From assembly GCA_027858595.1 (NCBI GenBank), contig JAQICK010000143.1, forward strand, positions 1 through 7,387: a stretch of 7,387 nt of DNA, given 5' to 3'. Position numbers and translations under genes: made by a program. Shown piece by piece: positions 6,179-7,387 of the stretch. Below the pieces are notes generated by a model. That model ran no database searches and had not been told where the DNA came from. It was given only the letters and a program-made list of their open reading frames with translations. The DNA comes from Melioribacteraceae bacterium. Its GTDB lineage: Bacteria; Bacteroidota; Ignavibacteria; Ignavibacteriales; Melioribacteraceae. Numbering within the stretch: position 1 is the first letter of the stretch; each line of letters begins with the position of its first letter.

Positions 6179-7189
6179 TTACCTTTCTGATATTAAAACT
6201 TTAAAATTTGGAGTGAAAAAAGTCTCAAAATTATTCTCTCCTTTAACAATGAAATAAACATTAAGTTCATTTTCTTTTGCAAATTTTAATCCCGCTTTAG
6301 GTCCCATTACATCAATTGCAGTAGCAAGTGCATCAGCTTCCATACATGATTCTGTTATAATTGTAACTGATGCAAGTTTATGAGTAATTGGTTTACCTGT
6401 TACTGGATTAATTGTGTGCGAATATCTTATTCCATTTTCCTCAAAATAATTCCAATAATCACCTGAGGTAGCCATTGATTGATTATTTAGATAAATAGTT
6501 TCTTGTATAGTTCCCGATTGTGTTGGAACGGAAATACCAACTACCCAGTTATCTTTGAATTTATTTCCATTTGCTCTAAGTTCACCACCAATTTCAACTA
6601 GATAGTTATTTATATCCTTTGATGTTAAATATTCTGAAATTTTATCAACTCCAAAGCCTTTTGCTATTGCAGATAAATCGCAATAAACATTTGGGTTATG
6701 TTTTTTTATGGATGGAGGGTTTAGTCTAACATCTACATTTCTATATCCAACATAAGTTCGTAAATTTTTAATCTCTCTATTTGATGGAACTATCTGTGGC
6801 TTATTGTCTGGACCAAATCCCCATAGATTAACCAATGGTCCAATAGTGATATCAAATTTTCCATTAGAAAATTGACTAATTCTAAGTGCTGCATGCATAA
6901 CAAAAGCTAAATCATATGAGACTTCAATCCAATCTGTACTTTTTGATTTATTCAATAAAGAAAGTTCTGAACTTGGAATAAATGTGGACATCTGTTGATT
7001 TACTATTTTCAACAAATAATTAACTTCATTTTCAATTTCAACTAAATTAACTGGTGATTGAGATATAAATTTAACAGAATATGTCGTACCCATTGTCTCT
7101 CCAGAAATGGAGTGAACAACATCTTTAATTGGATTTGTGCAACTGTAAAGTAGAAATAATAATGAAATTAAAAAATATTTTATCTTCAT
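6179..7189 (-). CDS. apbE: FAD:protein FMN transferase (ApbE), predicted lipoprotein
   Basis: ApbE cleaves FAD and attaches the FMN part covalently to a Thr or Ser of exported or membrane proteins, notably NqrB, NqrC and RnfG/RnfD. The 336 residues begin with a lipoprotein signal peptide (about 1-16, hydrophobic, lipobox LYSC with Cys17), so the enzyme is anchored facing the periplasm. Family motifs follow in order: MGTTYSVK (33-40), FDITIGPLVNLWGFG (112-126), DLSAIAKGFGVD (171-182), EIGGELRANG (199-208), ATSGDY (240-245), SHTINPVTGKP (257-267) and ADALATAIDVMG (285-296), the last carrying the metal-binding Asp286 and Thr290. The length is normal and no key motif is missing. The ATG at 7189-7187 places the signal peptide correctly; no Shine-Dalgarno is evident. 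nqrM follows 4 bp downstream. No nqr or rnf gene is seen here, so the substrate is encoded elsewhere. Confidence 0.94.
   Translation of the reverse strand: MKIKYFLISLLFLLYSCTNPIKDVVHSISGETMGTTYSVKFISQSPVNLVEIENEVNYLLKIVNQQMSTFIPSSELSLLNKSKSTDWIEVSYDLAFVMHAALRISQFSNGKFDITIGPLVNLWGFGPDNKPQIVPSNREIKNLRTYVGYRNVDVRLNPPSIKKHNPNVYCDLSAIAKGFGVDKISEYLTSKDINNYLVEIGGELRANGNKFKDNWVVGISVPTQSGTIQETIYLNNQSMATSGDYWNYFEENGIRYSHTINPVTGKPITHKLASVTIITESCMEADALATAIDVMGPKAGLKFAKENELNVYFIVKGENNFETFFTPNFKVLISER
6181..6188 (-). promoter_or_regulatory. Shine-Dalgarno site of nqrM inside the end of apbE
   Basis: On the minus strand AGAAAGGT ends 6 nt before the nqrM ATG and overlaps the last two sense codons and the first base of the stop codon of apbE. 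This placement suggests translational coupling of the two genes. Confidence 0.65.
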
Positions 7190-7233
7190 ATGAAATAAAC
7201 CGTTTAGAGAATTTGTAAATGCGATGTTATAAA

Positions 7234-7260
7234 TAACCCACGATTTTAAGTCGTGAGTTA
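7234..7260. repeat. REP-like palindrome upstream of apbE
   Basis: TAACCCACGA (7234-7243) pairs with TCGTGAGTTA (7251-7260) with one mismatch, and the pairing continues inward through a wobble pair, leaving almost no loop. It lies about 45 bp upstream of the apbE start. The form resembles the palindromes associated with REP elements or IS200-like transposases; an operator or terminator role is also possible. Confidence 0.5.
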
Positions 7261-7314
7261 ATAATAAAGGCTGATTTCTAATAATGTCAGCATTCTTAAT
7301 TTTTAATAAGGCTC

Positions 7315-7324
7315 TGGTTAACCA
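7315..7324. other. Perfect 10-bp palindrome TGGTTAACCA
   Basis: This exact dyad lies in the gene-free right end of the window (7190-7387), between a weak hairpin (GCTGA at 7270-7274, TCAGC at 7287-7291) and the repeat starting at 7333. No function can be assigned. Confidence 0.25.
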
Positions 7325-7332
7325 AAAAGCAC

Positions 7333-7387
7333 TGTCATGCTGTCCCGAAGGCTTTCGGGATTAGCATCTCGGAATCCACATGAGATT
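7333..7387. repeat. Start of a dispersed palindromic repeat, cut by the window edge
   Basis: It begins TGTCATGCT. ATGCT (7337-7341) pairs with AGCAT (7363-7367), and inside this TCCCGAA (7343-7349) pairs with TTCGGGA (7354-7360) around a 4-nt loop, giving a strong hairpin with little else nearby of comparable G+C. The part after 7367 (CTCGGAATCC) resembles the GGAATCT arm of the repeat at 189-265, and both elements begin with TGTCAT. The right end is outside the window, so full length and symmetry cannot be judged. Confidence 0.6.

Noticed and set aside
1..7387. CRISPR array, tRNA or rRNA genes, or a defence cluster
   Set aside because: No regularly spaced repeats, no cloverleaf-like segments and no rRNA motifs were seen on reading the gaps, and every gene present belongs to a familiar metabolic, regulatory, transport or assembly family.

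Overview
The window is an AT-rich stretch of bacterial chromosome (about two-thirds A+T by eye) carrying ordinary housekeeping and accessory genes. Two properties suggest a member of the Ignavibacteria/Chlorobi-Bacteroidota side of the FCB group. The glucose-6-phosphate isomerase is of the type otherwise fused to transaldolase, and most genes lack a strong Shine-Dalgarno sequence. Palindromic repeats also sit in several of the gaps. This placement rests on protein style and has not been tested by phylogeny.

Layout from left to right. Positions 1-116 are the last codons and probable right end of an ISL3-family insertion sequence, cut by the window edge. A gap with a 77-bp palindromic repeat (189-265) follows. 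Then comes a small NYN/YacP-like putative RNase gene (335-790), and a second gap with a 105-bp repeat bounded by a perfect 10-bp inverted repeat (836-940). The central plus-strand group is glucose-6-phosphate isomerase (979-2667), a stand-alone NAD(P)H-hydrate epimerase (2727-3440), a ROK-family regulator (3662-4822) and an MscS-type small mechanosensitive channel (4859-5785). The channel gene ends in a clear hairpin terminator. It converges on a minus-strand pair, apbE (7189-6179) followed 4 bp later by nqrM (6174-5965). The right edge (7190-7387) contains no gene but several palindromes, including the start of another dispersed repeat that runs off the window.

How the genes relate. The isomerase and the ROK protein both point to sugar metabolism and its control. 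The epimerase repairs damaged NAD(P)H, and the channel protects against osmotic downshock. ApbE (flavin transferase, a predicted lipoprotein) and NqrM (a Cys-rich membrane maturation factor) are the two accessory factors for building the Na+-translocating NADH:quinone reductase, but no nqr structural gene lies in the window.

No new defence or mobile system is visible. The points most worth a second look are the ROK protein, which has lost both its ATP-phosphate and zinc motifs; the changed glycine-rich motif of the epimerase; the tightly coupled apbE-nqrM pair away from nqr; and the set of palindromic repeats that share GTCAT ends.
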